Below, piece after piece: positions 20,594 to 30,417 of a stretch of DNA of 64,000 bases. This stretch comes from Gammaproteobacteria bacterium. Its GTDB lineage: Bacteria > Pseudomonadota > Gammaproteobacteria > UBA6429 > Thiohalophilaceae. The stretch lies in the NCBI GenBank assembly GCA_024275115.1, contig JAJRZT010000082.1:1-64000 (forward strand), read 5' to 3'. Made by a program: the position numbers and the translations under genes. Each line of letters begins with the position of its first letter. Within the stretch, counting starts at the first letter, position 1. Under the pieces are notes generated by a model, which searched no databases, was not told the DNA's origin, and worked only from the letters and a program-made list of their open reading frames with translations.

Positions 20594-20725
20594 ACTTATT
20601 AATAGCTTGCGATTCGAACTTAATTGTACGTCTTACTTTACAGTATGAAAGTACATGCTAATATTTATAAAGATTTAGCGGGATTAACCGCTAACAATAA
20701 TATATGTTTTTAAGGTTGTTTGTAT

Positions 20726-21664
20726 ATGAATATAGTATTACTAAGAAGAAAACAAGGCTGTTCCGGACTTTATGTTATGGATGCCAAAAGGCTCGTTGCT
20801 GTGGTTGTGGCCTGTTTTTTAATCCTGCCTGTTGGTTTAATGTATGCCGGTTACCAGTTTGGCATAAGCGATATGCGTACAAACCCGGATGATCTGAATG
20901 TAGCCTACCAAACCGAGATTGATTTTCAACGTTTAAAAATTGATGAAGCAACACAAGATGCACGTGAAAATATGGATGCATTGGCATTACGTTTGGGCAA
21001 ATTACAAGCGCATGTTATTCGGCTGGATGCATTGGGTTCACGACTAACAACCATGGCGAAGCTTGACCGTGGTGAGTTTGATTTTTCACAACCACCCGCA
21101 CAAGGTGGGCCGGTTAGTGGATTAGACAAAAATGGTAAGTCTATGGAAATACACGACTTTTTGGGTGCTTTGGGTGACTTGTCGAAGCAACTGGACAACC
21201 GTAGCCAACAACTTAATGTACTTGAAACAATGATGATGACGAACAATCTGCAAGCGGAAGTTGAGCCGGCCGGTCGTCCAATTACGCGTGGTTGGCTGTC
21301 GTCGTACTTTGGTCTTCGGACTGATCCATTCACCGGTCGTCGAGTGCACCATTCTGGTATTGATTTTGCGGGCAAGCTGGGTGCAGACATTGTGGCGGTG
21401 GCTTCAGGTGTGGTGACCTTTGCAGGGCGTCGTTCAGGTTATGGTAATCTGGTCGAGGTTAATCATGGCAAGGGCTATTCAACCCGCTATGGGCATGCAC
21501 TTTCAATCGATGTGAAAGTGGGTGACACGATTAAGAAAGGCCAGGTTGTGGCTAAAATGGGTACAACGGGTCGCTCAACTGGGCCACATGTTCATTTTGA
21601 AGTGCTCAACAATGGCCGTGCAGTGAACCCTAAACGCTATATTTTTCGTGCCAGTGCTAAATAA
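20726..21664 (+). CDS. Membrane-anchored M23 (LytM) family peptidoglycan endopeptidase
   Basis: Probably cleaves peptidoglycan cross-links or activates hydrolases in the periplasm. I chose ATG 20726 (MNIVLLRRKQG, 312 aa) over the track's TTG two codons upstream. A membrane segment lies at about residues 23-45, followed by a coiled coil (60-105). The C-terminal M23 domain has VHHSGIDFAGKLGADIVA, where the HxxxD zinc motif sits, and GPHVHFEVLNNG, the HxH motif. It is the usual upstream neighbour of secA in this synteny. All expected zinc ligands are visible, so it should be active. Confidence 0.9.
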   Translation: MNIVLLRRKQGCSGLYVMDAKRLVAVVVACFLILPVGLMYAGYQFGISDMRTNPDDLNVAYQTEIDFQRLKIDEATQDARENMDALALRLGKLQAHVIRLDALGSRLTTMAKLDRGEFDFSQPPAQGGPVSGLDKNGKSMEIHDFLGALGDLSKQLDNRSQQLNVLETMMMTNNLQAEVEPAGRPITRGWLSSYFGLRTDPFTGRRVHHSGIDFAGKLGADIVAVASGVVTFAGRRSGYGNLVEVNHGKGYSTRYGHALSIDVKVGDTIKKGQVVAKMGTTGRSTGPHVHFEVLNNGRAVNPKRYIFRASAK

Positions 21665-21779
21665 ATTAGCTAAATAAGCTTGTAGAGGCAGCGGCCAGGC
21701 TACGAGTCTTAGAACGATTCTAAATTTATTAGACAAAACGCAGCGAGCAGGCTGATTAAATGCTGCAAACCTTTTCTTT

Positions 21780-23012
21780 GTGATTTCTGTAAAATTCATA
21801 TATTACTCCCGGCAAACAGGTATTTTGCTGGTGGGGTTGTTGTTTCTGCTGCTTACATCCGCTTGTGCGAATATAAAAACCAACCTGTCTGGATCGGATT
21901 TATCCCCATCAAAAGCCACTGAGGTCAGTGTCGAGCAGCCTGCTGTTTTGCGGACTGCCGCTGATACGACTTTAAATATTATGGCTGTGGGTGATGTGAT
22001 GCTGGGAACCGACTATCCGGATTATCGTTTACCGCCTGATGATGGCAAAACTTTGCTCGCCGATGTCAGTGACATTCTATCCCAGGCAGACATCACTTTT
22101 GGCAATTTAGAAGGCACATTTGGGACGGGGGGCGTGGCTGAAAAAGCCTGCCCGGATGTTAGACGTTGCTATGTGTTTCGAATGCCTCCCCATTATGCTC
22201 GGCATTTGAAGGTAGCCGGATTTGATGTGATGAGCCTGGCTAATAACCATGCAAGGGACTTTGGTGATAGTGGACGCTTACTGACAATGCAAACACTGGA
22301 TAACGTGGGCATTAAACATTCTGGTGTAGAGGGCGATATTGCTCAATGGGAATTAAAAGGCTTAAAAATAGTCTTGATAGCCTTTGCACCCTTTCTCGGT
22401 GCCCATGACTTTCTGGATTTAGACTATGTGCGCAAAACGATTCGGGGCTTAGCGCAAGCGAATGACATCGTAATCGTTTCTTTTCATGCCGGAGCTGAGG
22501 GGGATGCTTATACCCGTGTACCTTTTGAGACAGAGTATTTTCATGGCGAAAACAGGGGTGATGTGGTGCTGTTTGCCCGCACGGCGATTGAGGCGGGGGC
22601 TGACGTTTTGCTCGGTCATGGTCCGCATGTTCCCCGCGCGATTGAGCTTTATCAGCAACGGATTATTGCCTATAGTCTGGGAAACTTCTGTACCACTCTA
22701 GGAATTAAGGTGACGGGTAAAAATGGCCTGGCGCCTATTTTATCCATCAATATTGACCAGCAAGGCCGGTTCAAGTCCGGAAGAATTATTTCAGCTAGAC
22801 AACAGCGGCCTGCGGGGCCTTTAATGGACAAAAAACATCGGGCTGCACGTTTGATAAAACAGCTTACGCAGCAGGATTTCCCTGATACACGGCTTGAAAT
22901 TGATGTGACTGGCAATATTACAGTTAAAGCACAGGCAGAAGCTAACGACTTGACTAAACACCATAATATAGAAACCAAATCAGACAAAAGCAGTCTATAT
23001 AGCGTAAAATAG
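21780..23012 (+). CDS. CapA-family (PGA_cap) metallophosphatase-like lipoprotein
   Basis: This 410-aa protein has a lipoprotein signal peptide (GILLVGLLFLLLTSAC; Cys near residue 29). The CapA domain follows: MAVGDVMLGTDYPD, then FGNLEGTF, SLANNHARDFGDSG, and VVSFHAGAEGDAYTRVP with LLGHGPHVPRAIE. CapA-domain proteins are calcineurin-like and linked to poly-gamma-glutamate capsules, but no capB or capC lies nearby, so the substrate is unknown. The start codon is GTG. Its position between the M23 gene and secA is not part of the usual conserved order. Confidence 0.85.
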   Translation: MISVKFIYYSRQTGILLVGLLFLLLTSACANIKTNLSGSDLSPSKATEVSVEQPAVLRTAADTTLNIMAVGDVMLGTDYPDYRLPPDDGKTLLADVSDILSQADITFGNLEGTFGTGGVAEKACPDVRRCYVFRMPPHYARHLKVAGFDVMSLANNHARDFGDSGRLLTMQTLDNVGIKHSGVEGDIAQWELKGLKIVLIAFAPFLGAHDFLDLDYVRKTIRGLAQANDIVIVSFHAGAEGDAYTRVPFETEYFHGENRGDVVLFARTAIEAGADVLLGHGPHVPRAIELYQQRIIAYSLGNFCTTLGIKVTGKNGLAPILSINIDQQGRFKSGRIISARQQRPAGPLMDKKHRAARLIKQLTQQDFPDTRLEIDVTGNITVKAQAEANDLTKHHNIETKSDKSSLYSVK

Positions 23013-23162
23013 CCAGTTATATTAAGGTGGTTTTTTGTAGGTGTGAATTTAGCGGGTGGCCTAGTTAGAGGCATGAAAAACAATGCTTCAATACAAAGTG
23101 TGTTGGCTGTTTAAATCAAATAGTTTAGAAAAGAATTAATCCAGAATAAATAGGAATTTTTA

Positions 23163-25862
23163 ATGTTTGGTAAAGTTGTAAAGAAAGTATTCGGTAGTCG
23201 TAATGAACGTTATATAAAAAAACTACAGAAAATTGTGGATAAAATAAATGCGTTAGAGCCTCAAATACAGGCACTGTCGGATGAAGATATAAAACAGCAA
23301 ACTGAAAAATTTCGTCAGCGTCTTGAAAATAACGAGACTCTCGAAGACATCTTACCTGAAGTATTTGCCACTGCGCGAGAAGCCAGCCAACGTGCGTTGG
23401 GTATGCGTCATTTTGATGTGCAGTTGGTTGGTGGCATGGTGTTGCATGAAGGTAAAATTTCAGAAATGCGTACGGGTGAGGGTAAAACCTTAATGGCCAC
23501 CTTACCCGTATATTTAAATGCAATTGCCGGTAAGGGCGTGCATGTGGTGACTGTGAATGACTACCTGGCCAAGCGTGATGCAGAATGGATGGGTAAGCTT
23601 TATAATTTTCTTGGCTTATCTGTCGGGGTTGTTGTTGCAGAGCAAGATCCTGATGAAAAGCGTGAAGCCTATGCTGCTGACATTACTTATGGCACCAATA
23701 ACGAATACGGTTTTGACTATCTGCGCGATAATATGGCGTTTGAAATATCTGACAAATTCCAGCGTGGACAAAATTTTGCTGTTGTTGATGAGGTGGATTC
23801 AATTTTAATCGATGAAGCACGTACGCCACTGATTATTTCAGGGCCAGCCGAAGATAGTTCCGAACTTTATTTTAAAATTAACCAGCTCGTTCCTAAACTT
23901 GTCAAGCAGGAAGAAGAGGATGGTCCCGGTGACTATACGATTGAAGAAAAGAATAAACAAATTCATTTAACTGAAGAAGGGCATCAGCATGTAGAAGACA
24001 TGCTGACCGAAGCCGGTTTACTGGCGGAAAATGAAAGTTTATATAATCCATCCAATATTGGCTTAGTACATCATGTGAATTCAGCATTGCGTGCACATGT
24101 TATATTTCAGAAAGATGTGGATTATATCGTATCGAATAATGAAATAGTGATTGTTGATGAGTTTACCGGACGAACCATGCAGGGTCGACGCTGGTCAGAT
24201 GGATTACACCAGGCAATAGAAGCAAAAGAGGGTGTACATATTCAACAGGAAAACCAGACGGTTGCCTCAATCACCTTCCAGAATTATTTTCGACTTTATG
24301 ACACTTTATCCGGCATGACCGGAACCGCCGACACTGAAGCGTATGAGTTTCAGCAAATATATGGCCTGGAAGTGGTGGTTGTGCCAACCCATCGCGATAT
24401 GATCCGTATCGATCAGGTGGATCAGATTTTTCTGACACAAGATGAAAAATTCGCAGCCATTGTTGAAGATATCAAAGACTGTCAGGAAAGAGGGCAACCC
24501 GTATTGGTCGGTACTGCTTCGATTGAAGTGTCTGAATTTTTACACGGTGTTCTTAAAAAAGAAAAAGTAAAGCACGCAGTTTTAAACGCAAAACAACATG
24601 CCCGTGAAGCGGATATTGTTGCAGAAGCCGGTTTACCGGCTGCAGTAACGATTGCCACAAACATGGCGGGTCGTGGTACTGATATTGTATTGGGCGGTAA
24701 TCTTGATATTGAAATTGAAAAATTAAAGAAACCAGATGATATAAAAATAGAGAAATTAAAACAGGACTGGGAAAAGCGCCATCAAAAAGTGCTGGATATG
24801 GGCGGTTTACGCATTATTGGTACTGAACGTCATGAGTCGCGACGTATTGATAATCAGTTACGTGGACGTGCCGGGCGACAGGGTGACCCTGGCACCACAC
24901 GATTTTATTTGTCATTAGAAGATAACCTGATGCGTATTTTTGCTTCAGAAAAAATGGCGTCAATTATGCAGCGGCTTGGTATGGAAAAAAATGAAGCCAT
25001 TGAACACCCCTGGGTGAGCAAGGCCATTGAAAATGCTCAACGAAAAGTGGAAGGGCATAACTTTGATGCACGTAAAAATTTGTTAGAATACGATGATGTT
25101 GCTAATGACCAACGTAAGGAAATTTATCGAAAGCGTAATGAATTAATGGAAGCTGATGATATATCTGAAGAAATAAAAGATATGCAGTATGAAGTGGTTA
25201 GTTCGGTTATTGGTACTTATGTTCCACCACAAAGCCTGGAAGAACAATGGAATATTGCAGGTTTGGAAACAGCAATGAACGATGATTTTGGCCTTAAGCT
25301 GAGTATTAAAAGCTGGTTGGAAGAGGACGACAGCCTGCACGAGGAAAGCTTACGAGAAAAAATATTTCAGGAAGTGGAGCAGGCTTATGCACTAAAAGAA
25401 AAAGAATCCGGCTCTGAGGTTATCCGCCATATTGAAAAAGCAGTGATGTTACAGGTTCTGGACCAACATTGGAGAGAACATCTGGCAACAATGGATCAAC
25501 TCAGGCAGGGGATCCACTTACGTAGTTATGCACAGAAAAACCCAAAGCAGGAATACAAACGCGAAGCGTTTCAGCTTTTTATTGAGCTACTTGATAAGAT
25601 GAAGCGTGAAGTTGTGACTATATTAAGCCGTGTACAAGTACGCAGTGAAGAAGAAGTGGCAGCATTGGAAGAACAACGCAGGCGCGCGGCGGATGGAGAT
25701 ATGGAATATCAGCATGATGAAGCATCGGCAATGGGCGAAAATGTTGCCGCAGACGAAGAACATACTCCCTTTGTACGTGACGGGCGAAAAGTCGGGCGTA
25801 ATGAGCCTTGTCCCTGTGGTTCAGGTAAAAAATACAAACAATGCCATGGTCGATTAAGCTAA
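23163..25862 (+). CDS. secA: Preprotein translocase ATPase SecA
   Basis: SecA is the ATPase motor of the Sec pathway. The 899-aa length is typical. Walker A is [14 protein letters not shown] near residue 105, and the DEAD-like box is [18 protein letters not shown]. The second nucleotide-binding domain contains [13 protein letters not shown] and [13 protein letters not shown]. The C-terminal SEC-C zinc motif is [17 protein letters not shown], the SecB and lipid contact site. No secM-like gene is visible upstream; that gap (23013-23162) shows no clear gene. Confidence 0.98.
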   Translation: MFGKVVKKVFGSRNERYIKKLQKIVDKINALEPQIQALSDEDIKQQTEKFRQRLENNETLEDILPEVFATAREASQRALGMRHFDVQLVGGMVLHEGKISEMRTGEGKTLMATLPVYLNAIAGKGVHVVTVNDYLAKRDAEWMGKLYNFLGLSVGVVVAEQDPDEKREAYAADITYGTNNEYGFDYLRDNMAFEISDKFQRGQNFAVVDEVDSILIDEARTPLIISGPAEDSSELYFKINQLVPKLVKQEEEDGPGDYTIEEKNKQIHLTEEGHQHVEDMLTEAGLLAENESLYNPSNIGLVHHVNSALRAHVIFQKDVDYIVSNNEIVIVDEFTGRTMQGRRWSDGLHQAIEAKEGVHIQQENQTVASITFQNYFRLYDTLSGMTGTADTEAYEFQQIYGLEVVVVPTHRDMIRIDQVDQIFLTQDEKFAAIVEDIKDCQERGQPVLVGTASIEVSEFLHGVLKKEKVKHAVLNAKQHAREADIVAEAGLPAAVTIATNMAGRGTDIVLGGNLDIEIEKLKKPDDIKIEKLKQDWEKRHQKVLDMGGLRIIGTERHESRRIDNQLRGRAGRQGDPGTTRFYLSLEDNLMRIFASEKMASIMQRLGMEKNEAIEHPWVSKAIENAQRKVEGHNFDARKNLLEYDDVANDQRKEIYRKRNELMEADDISEEIKDMQYEVVSSVIGTYVPPQSLEEQWNIAGLETAMNDDFGLKLSIKSWLEEDDSLHEESLREKIFQEVEQAYALKEKESGSEVIRHIEKAVMLQVLDQHWREHLATMDQLRQGIHLRSYAQKNPKQEYKREAFQLFIELLDKMKREVVTILSRVQVRSEEEVAALEEQRRRAADGDMEYQHDEASAMGENVAADEEHTPFVRDGRKVGRNEPCPCGSGKKYKQCHGRLS

Positions 25863-25876
25863 AGTAGTAATACGGA

Positions 25877-27082
25877 ATGAATATACTGGATGATATTAAT
25901 CATTTGTTGCCTGTTGCAGGTATTAATATAGCAACAGCAGCCGCAAATATTAGCTATGCAGATCGTACTGATCTGACTTTAATAGAAATTGCAGTGGGTT
26001 CAACAACGTCAGCCGTGTTTACGCAAAATGCATTTTGTGCGGCACCTGTCACGGTTGCAAAACAGCATTTAAAACAAACGGCACCGCGCTATTTATTAGT
26101 GAATGCAGGCAATGCAAATGCAGGCACAGGGCAAGCGGGTATTGATGCTGCTATCGCTTGCTGTGAATCCATTGCTTCGGAGCTTGATTGTGATGTTAAT
26201 CAGGTACTGCCTTTTTCAACCGGTGTCATTGGTGAGAATTTACCGGTTGATAAAATCAAAAAAGTGATTCCTGATTTAAAAATTGATTTAAATCCGCATC
26301 ACTGGATGGCGGCAGCGAACGCAATCATGACAACCGATACCGTACCTAAAGGGGTATCGTGTCAGGTTAATATTGCAAATCAGGTTGTAACGATTACTGG
26401 AATTGCAAAAGGTGTGGGTATGTTACGGCCGAATATGGCAACCATGCTGGCTTATATCACAACCGATGCCAAAATTGAACAGAGTATACTGGATAACTGT
26501 TTAACAAAAGCCGTGGCGCAATCATTGAATAGAATTACTGTTGATGGTGATACTTCAACCAATGATGCCTGTGTACTCGTCGCAACCGGGCAAAGCAAAG
26601 TTACCATATCGGAATTAAATTTAAGTGAATTTCAGCAAGCACTTGATAAGGTATTTGAAACATTAGCCAAAGCACTGGTTAGAGATGCTGAAGGTGCGAC
26701 TAAACTCATTACGATTAATGTGAGTGAAGCACAAAATACAAGCGAATCTGATCGGGTTGCCTATACAGTTGCACATTCGCCATTGGTTAAAACGGCGTTT
26801 TTTGCTAGCGACCCGAATTGGGGGCGTATTCTGGCTGCTGTAGGCCGTGCTGGTGTTAAAGATCTGAATATCGATAAACTAAAAATTTTTATCGGTGATG
26901 TTTGCATTGTTGAGAACGGAGGCCGTTCAGCATCGTACAGTGAAGAGCTTGGGCAGAAGGTTATGAATGAATCTGAGATCACCATTCATATTCAGCTTGG
27001 CCGTGGTCAGGCCAGTTCAACAATCTGGACATGTGACTTTTCTTATGACTATGTCAAGATTAATGCTGAATACCGCTCATAA
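25877..27082 (+). CDS. argJ: Bifunctional ornithine acetyltransferase / N-acetylglutamate synthase ArgJ
   Basis: ArgJ recycles the acetyl group between N-acetylornithine and glutamate in arginine synthesis. The 401-aa protein contains the autocleavage site in GMLRPNMATMLAYITTDA, where the Thr of MATML becomes the nucleophile of the beta chain. Family motifs SDPNWGRILAAVGRAG and TVDGDTSTNDACVLVATG follow. The ending DYVKINAEYRS is the conserved C-terminus. It lies 14 nt after secA, as in pseudomonads. Confidence 0.96.
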   Translation: MNILDDINHLLPVAGINIATAAANISYADRTDLTLIEIAVGSTTSAVFTQNAFCAAPVTVAKQHLKQTAPRYLLVNAGNANAGTGQAGIDAAIACCESIASELDCDVNQVLPFSTGVIGENLPVDKIKKVIPDLKIDLNPHHWMAAANAIMTTDTVPKGVSCQVNIANQVVTITGIAKGVGMLRPNMATMLAYITTDAKIEQSILDNCLTKAVAQSLNRITVDGDTSTNDACVLVATGQSKVTISELNLSEFQQALDKVFETLAKALVRDAEGATKLITINVSEAQNTSESDRVAYTVAHSPLVKTAFFASDPNWGRILAAVGRAGVKDLNIDKLKIFIGDVCIVENGGRSASYSEELGQKVMNESEITIHIQLGRGQASSTIWTCDFSYDYVKINAEYRS

Positions 27083-27104
27083 AATCTAAGCCTTTTTTAT
27101 TAGT

Positions 27105-28052
27105 GTGAAACAGAAAATACATGTTGCTGTTGGTCTGATTAAGAATAACGATAATCAATATCTTATTTCAAAACGGCATGCTCATTTACACCAGGGAGGG
27201 TTATGGGAATTTACTGGTGGAAAAATTGAAGCGAATGAAACGGCGTATGCTGCATTGTGCCGGGAGCTTTATGAAGAACTCAATCTTACTGTTAAGCAGG
27301 CTAGCCCCTTTGTTCGTATTTCTTATGCGTACCCGGATAAACATGTTTGTTTAGACGTATGGCTTGTTGATGATTTTACAGGTGATTTGCAAAGCTCGTC
27401 CGCTCAGGCTATTCAGTGGGTGTCGCCTGCTGAACTTCCTGGTTATTCCTTTCCCGCTGCAAACAAAGCAATTTTAAACTGTATTACACTCCCTGAATGT
27501 TATGCCATTACTGGACGATTTGATGATAAAGAAGATTATATTCAACACTTTAAACATTGCTTAAATAAGGGCGTTAAGCTTGTTCAGCTTCGAACTTTAA
27601 CATCTGATTTGGATGTATTGATTGATTTAGCCAATATTTCCGGATCTTTGTGTAAAAAAGAAAAGGCAAAGTTAATTGTTAATGCGGATGTAGATTTTTT
27701 AGAAAAATGTGATGTCGATGGTATTCATTTAAATAGCCAACGTTTATTTCAATATACCGCCCGTCCTGTTTTCCCCGATAAAATTCTTGCCGCATCGGTG
27801 CATAATATAAATGAATTACAGCAAGCAATAAAAATTGAATCTGACTTTGTTGTAGTGTCGCCAGTATTAAAAACAACAAGCCATCCAGATGCTATCCCTA
27901 TTGGCTGGAATGGGCTTGAAGAAATAATAAGCCAGTCAAGTATCCCTGTTTTTGCATTAGGTGGGATGAAACAAGACATGTTATTGAAGGCGAAAAAAAG
28001 TGGAGCATTTGGTATTGCTGCAATCAGTGAATTATGGAATCACCTGAAATGA
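27105..28052 (+). CDS. Nudix hydrolase (MutT-like) fused to ThiE-like thiamine-phosphate synthase domain
   Basis: A 315-aa two-domain protein. Residues 1-130 are a MutT-type Nudix domain; the Nudix box reads GGKIEANETAYAALCRELYEEL and fits Gx5Ex7REUxEEx. Residues 135-315 resemble ThiE (VDGIHLNSQRL, LAASVHNINELQQA, VVVSPVLKTTSHPDA). This fusion occurs beside argJ in other gammaproteobacteria. The Nudix part probably cleans oxidised nucleotides. Whether the ThiE part is active in thiamine synthesis is unclear, since no other thi gene is near. The start codon is GTG. Confidence 0.9.
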   Translation: MKQKIHVAVGLIKNNDNQYLISKRHAHLHQGGLWEFTGGKIEANETAYAALCRELYEELNLTVKQASPFVRISYAYPDKHVCLDVWLVDDFTGDLQSSSAQAIQWVSPAELPGYSFPAANKAILNCITLPECYAITGRFDDKEDYIQHFKHCLNKGVKLVQLRTLTSDLDVLIDLANISGSLCKKEKAKLIVNADVDFLEKCDVDGIHLNSQRLFQYTARPVFPDKILAASVHNINELQQAIKIESDFVVVSPVLKTTSHPDAIPIGWNGLEEIISQSSIPVFALGGMKQDMLLKAKKSGAFGIAAISELWNHLK

Positions 28053-28531
28053 GACTTGTTGTACAGTCTGCTGTTGTCGCTTTTTTTGTTATTGCGATTA
28101 TTGTTCTGGTTAGATTATATTTACCCTTTTCAGATAATATTAAGGGAGTGGGTGTTGCTATCCCTTTAACGGCAGTTGGTAAATGTAATTTACTTCAGTC
28201 TAGCTGTATATTCACTGCAGGAAATGAAGGAATAGAAATAAAGTTCTCAGGTGATGTTCGTACGATGCAGCCTTTTAAGTTATTAGCTAAACTTAATAAT
28301 TTTGATGAGAGGATAACCGAGGTGGTTGCTGACTTCTCCATGCAATCGATGAAGATGGGGTTTAATTACTTTCGATTAGCTCAGAATAAGAGTGCCGATG
28401 TTACTGGATATTGGCAAACTTCTATTTTATTACCTGTCTGCGTTAGTAAGCAAACAGACTGGCTAATGCACTTTGTAGTCAAAACAGAAAATAGGACATA
28501 TAAGGTGGCCATTCCGTTAACGATTAAATAA
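28034..28531 (+). CDS. Unrecognised membrane-anchored protein
   Basis: I do not recognise this 165-aa product. One N-terminal membrane segment is visible at about residues 10-28 (SAVVAFFVIAIIVLVRLYL). An extracytoplasmic domain of mostly beta-rich character follows, with three Cys (KCNLLQSSC, LLPVCV). It overlaps the end of the Nudix-ThiE gene by 19 nt; starting at the second ATG (28049) would shorten this to an ATGA overlap. It is likely co-transcribed with argJ and the Nudix-ThiE gene and converges on yacG with an 8-nt gap. Confidence 0.6.
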   Translation: MESPEMRLVVQSAVVAFFVIAIIVLVRLYLPFSDNIKGVGVAIPLTAVGKCNLLQSSCIFTAGNEGIEIKFSGDVRTMQPFKLLAKLNNFDERITEVVADFSMQSMKMGFNYFRLAQNKSADVTGYWQTSILLPVCVSKQTDWLMHFVVKTENRTYKVAIPLTIK

Positions 28532-28539
28532 AAAGCGAT

Positions 28540-28731
28540 TCAGGAAAAATCGTCGGTCGTGTTAAGCCCGTTTTCGCTAAAGGTGGGGGCACCCTTAATT
28601 CGATGGTTTTCGCTGGCCCATTCACCAAGGTCAATGAGCTTACAGCGTTCACAACAAAAGGGACGCCACTTTTCTTTAGCTGACCAGATAAGTTCTTTTT
28701 GGCAGGTAGGGCATTTAATCATTTTATTCAT
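28540..28731 (-). CDS. yacG: DNA gyrase inhibitor / zinc-binding protein YacG
   Basis: A 63-aa zinc-ribbon protein that binds GyrB in E. coli and inhibits gyrase. Four zinc ligands are clear: CPTC near residue 7 and CCERC near residue 27. The family motif [19 protein letters not shown] is intact. It ends with an acidic tail. It lies 2 nt downstream of zapD in the same operon, a conserved arrangement with coaE. Confidence 0.95.
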   Translation of the reverse strand: MNKMIKCPTCQKELIWSAKEKWRPFCCERCKLIDLGEWASENHRIKGAPTFSENGLNTTDDFS

Positions 28732-28733
28732 TA

Positions 28734-29501
28734 TTATAAACTACAACAGTTAAGTTCAAAATCTACATTGTCATTTGTTTGCATGGGTCTACCGGTATCA
28801 CGGGGTTCCAGAAATCGTATTGTAAAACGGTGTTTGCCACCGCTTAGTTCTGCAAAATAGGGGAGCTTATTGCTAATGGATACTCTGATTAGTTTTGTTT
28901 CGCTATTAGTATCAAGTGATTGCTGGTAAAAACCACTTTCAGCCTGTAATTGTGTCGGGTTTGCACTTTCTCTCAGGATGCCAAGAATAAGCACAATAGG
29001 CTTGTTCACAATTTTGAGTTGTTCATACCAGTTTTCTATTTTTTCTATACGTGATTCGGCTGCCTGTTGTAACCAGAAATGGTAGGCCGGCATATCAAAT
29101 CGGCAACTACCGCCTATTACGCTACTGCGCTGTAATAAGGCGGTGATAAGCTCGTTATTCCGCAATTGGTGGCCTAATTGCCCATCGGTGTGGTGTAAGC
29201 TTGCGATTGAATCCGTCAGTTGATCCAGAACGGTCGTGAGTTGTTCTGAATCAACACCCGGTGTGTCTTGCAGTGCAGCCAAAGCGCTATGTAAAAATTC
29301 CAGTTCTTTTAATAGCTCGTTTTTAAAGTCACTTCGTGCAAGCAATTCTAGAATATCAATCAGTGATGAAAGTGTCGCACGACTGTCCCAGGTAGAGTAG
29401 CCTCTGAGTGTATAGGAAGCCTGGCTAAATAAATGCTCCAGTCGCATAAACGTGCGTATGCGCTCATTTAGTGGTAATTCATAAGTAACTAATTCATCCA
29501 T
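28734..29501 (-). CDS. zapD: Cell division protein ZapD
   Basis: ZapD (YacF, DUF1342) binds the FtsZ C-terminal peptide and bundles FtsZ filaments. The 255-aa length fits. The N-terminus [20 protein letters not shown] is the family signature, and [15 protein letters not shown] and RFTIRFLEP mark the C-terminal beta domain. It sits between coaE and yacG as in other gammaproteobacteria. Its partner FtsZ is encoded 10 kb away. A 216-bp repeat separates it from coaE. Confidence 0.95.
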   Translation of the reverse strand: MDELVTYELPLNERIRTFMRLEHLFSQASYTLRGYSTWDSRATLSSLIDILELLARSDFKNELLKELEFLHSALAALQDTPGVDSEQLTTVLDQLTDSIASLHHTDGQLGHQLRNNELITALLQRSSVIGGSCRFDMPAYHFWLQQAAESRIEKIENWYEQLKIVNKPIVLILGILRESANPTQLQAESGFYQQSLDTNSETKLIRVSISNKLPYFAELSGGKHRFTIRFLEPRDTGRPMQTNDNVDFELNCCSL

Positions 29502-29581
29502 AGCGGGTAATTATATAAAAAAACACCCGAAAAAAATATGCAGTATTGAAGTAATTTGCATAATTTTACGGATTATATTTT

Positions 29582-29797
29582 TTAGCTAACCTGAACTCGG
29601 GATAAGAGAAACGAGTCATTAAAATCCACCACCACAAGGACAGGAAGCCGGGATTATCCAGTAAAGACCGTCTGCCGCAAGGACGCGGCAGTCGAGTCGC
29701 CATGGATGGCATGTTTTGCGTGTCTTTATTGGATAATCCCGGCTTCCTGTCCGGTGAATAACCTCTGAATGTCTTATCCCGAGTTCAGGTTAGCTAA
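29582..29797 (+). repeat. 216-bp element with nested perfect inverted repeats, overlapping the 3' end of coaE
   Basis: The outer 26-bp terminal inverted repeats are perfect (29582-29607 and 29772-29797, beginning TTAGCTAACCTGAACTCGGG). An inner 31-bp pair (29638-29668 and 29722-29752) matches at 30 of 31 positions. At the centre are a CTGCCGC/GCGGCAG hairpin and a GCCATGGATGGC palindrome. There is no ORF of its own. The right terminal repeat encodes the last residues and the stop codon of coaE. It looks like a non-autonomous mobile element or a large cruciform/terminator structure. Confidence 0.85.
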
Positions 29798-30394
29798 TTT
29801 TAGATAAAAAGCGTGTAAATTTCGGACTTGCTGTTTTAATTGCTCGAGATCATTATTGTTCTGAATAATATCATCGGCATGTTTTAAGCGATAATCCTGT
29901 GAGCTTTGTAGTTTAATAATACGCTCTACATCCTCTGCTGGAACTTGATCTCGTTGAGTCGTTCTCTTTATTTGTGTGTCAATATCACAATCAACAAGCA
30001 GAATACGATCAAGTGCATAGTCTGATTTTGTTTCAAAAAGTAACGGGATAACGATGATACAATATTGGGTATTCAGTTGTGCTAATTCGCTATTTACCTG
30101 TAGCTGAATTTCTGGATGGATAATGTCTTCGAGCTGTTGTTTCAAATTCAGATCATTAAATATAATATTACGCAGTACTTTACGATTAATGGATGCATCT
30201 TTGTTTAATATTTCTTTTCCGAATATTTTAATGATTTTTTTATAAGCGGGTTTGCCCACTTCAACAATCTGGCGGGCGATAATATCGGTGTCGATAATCG
30301 CGACTTTGTTTTCATTATTATCGAGTTGAGAAAAAAGATCACTAACGGTCGTTTTGCCGCTACCAATCCCCCCTGTTAAACCTATTTTTAGCAT
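29774..30394 (-). CDS. coaE: Dephospho-CoA kinase CoaE
   Basis: CoaE catalyses the last step of coenzyme A synthesis, phosphorylating the ribose 3'-OH of dephospho-CoA. The 206-aa protein has the P-loop LTGGIGSGKTTVS at the N-terminus, VIDTDIIARQIV, and HPEIQLQ with PLLFETKSDYALD. The last eight or so codons (LANLNSG-stop) lie within the terminal inverted repeat of the 29582-29797 element, so the C-terminus has probably been replaced by element sequence. The core enzyme looks intact. Confidence 0.95.
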   Translation of the reverse strand: MLKIGLTGGIGSGKTTVSDLFSQLDNNENKVAIIDTDIIARQIVEVGKPAYKKIIKIFGKEILNKDASINRKVLRNIIFNDLNLKQQLEDIIHPEIQLQVNSELAQLNTQYCIIVIPLLFETKSDYALDRILLVDCDIDTQIKRTTQRDQVPAEDVERIIKLQSSQDYRLKHADDIIQNNNDLEQLKQQVRNLHAFYLKLANLNSG

Positions 30395-30417
30395 TATATT
30401 TATTTTTAATACAAGTC

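Noticed and set aside
21709-21723. TTAGAA/TTCTAA hairpin after the M23 gene as a terminator
   Set aside because: A 6-bp AT-rich stem without a proper T-run is too weak to call.
29503-29530. Hairpin CGGGT/ACCCG upstream of zapD as a terminator or riboswitch
   Set aside because: The stem is only 5 bp with a long AT-rich loop, and it is likely chance in an AT-rich stretch.
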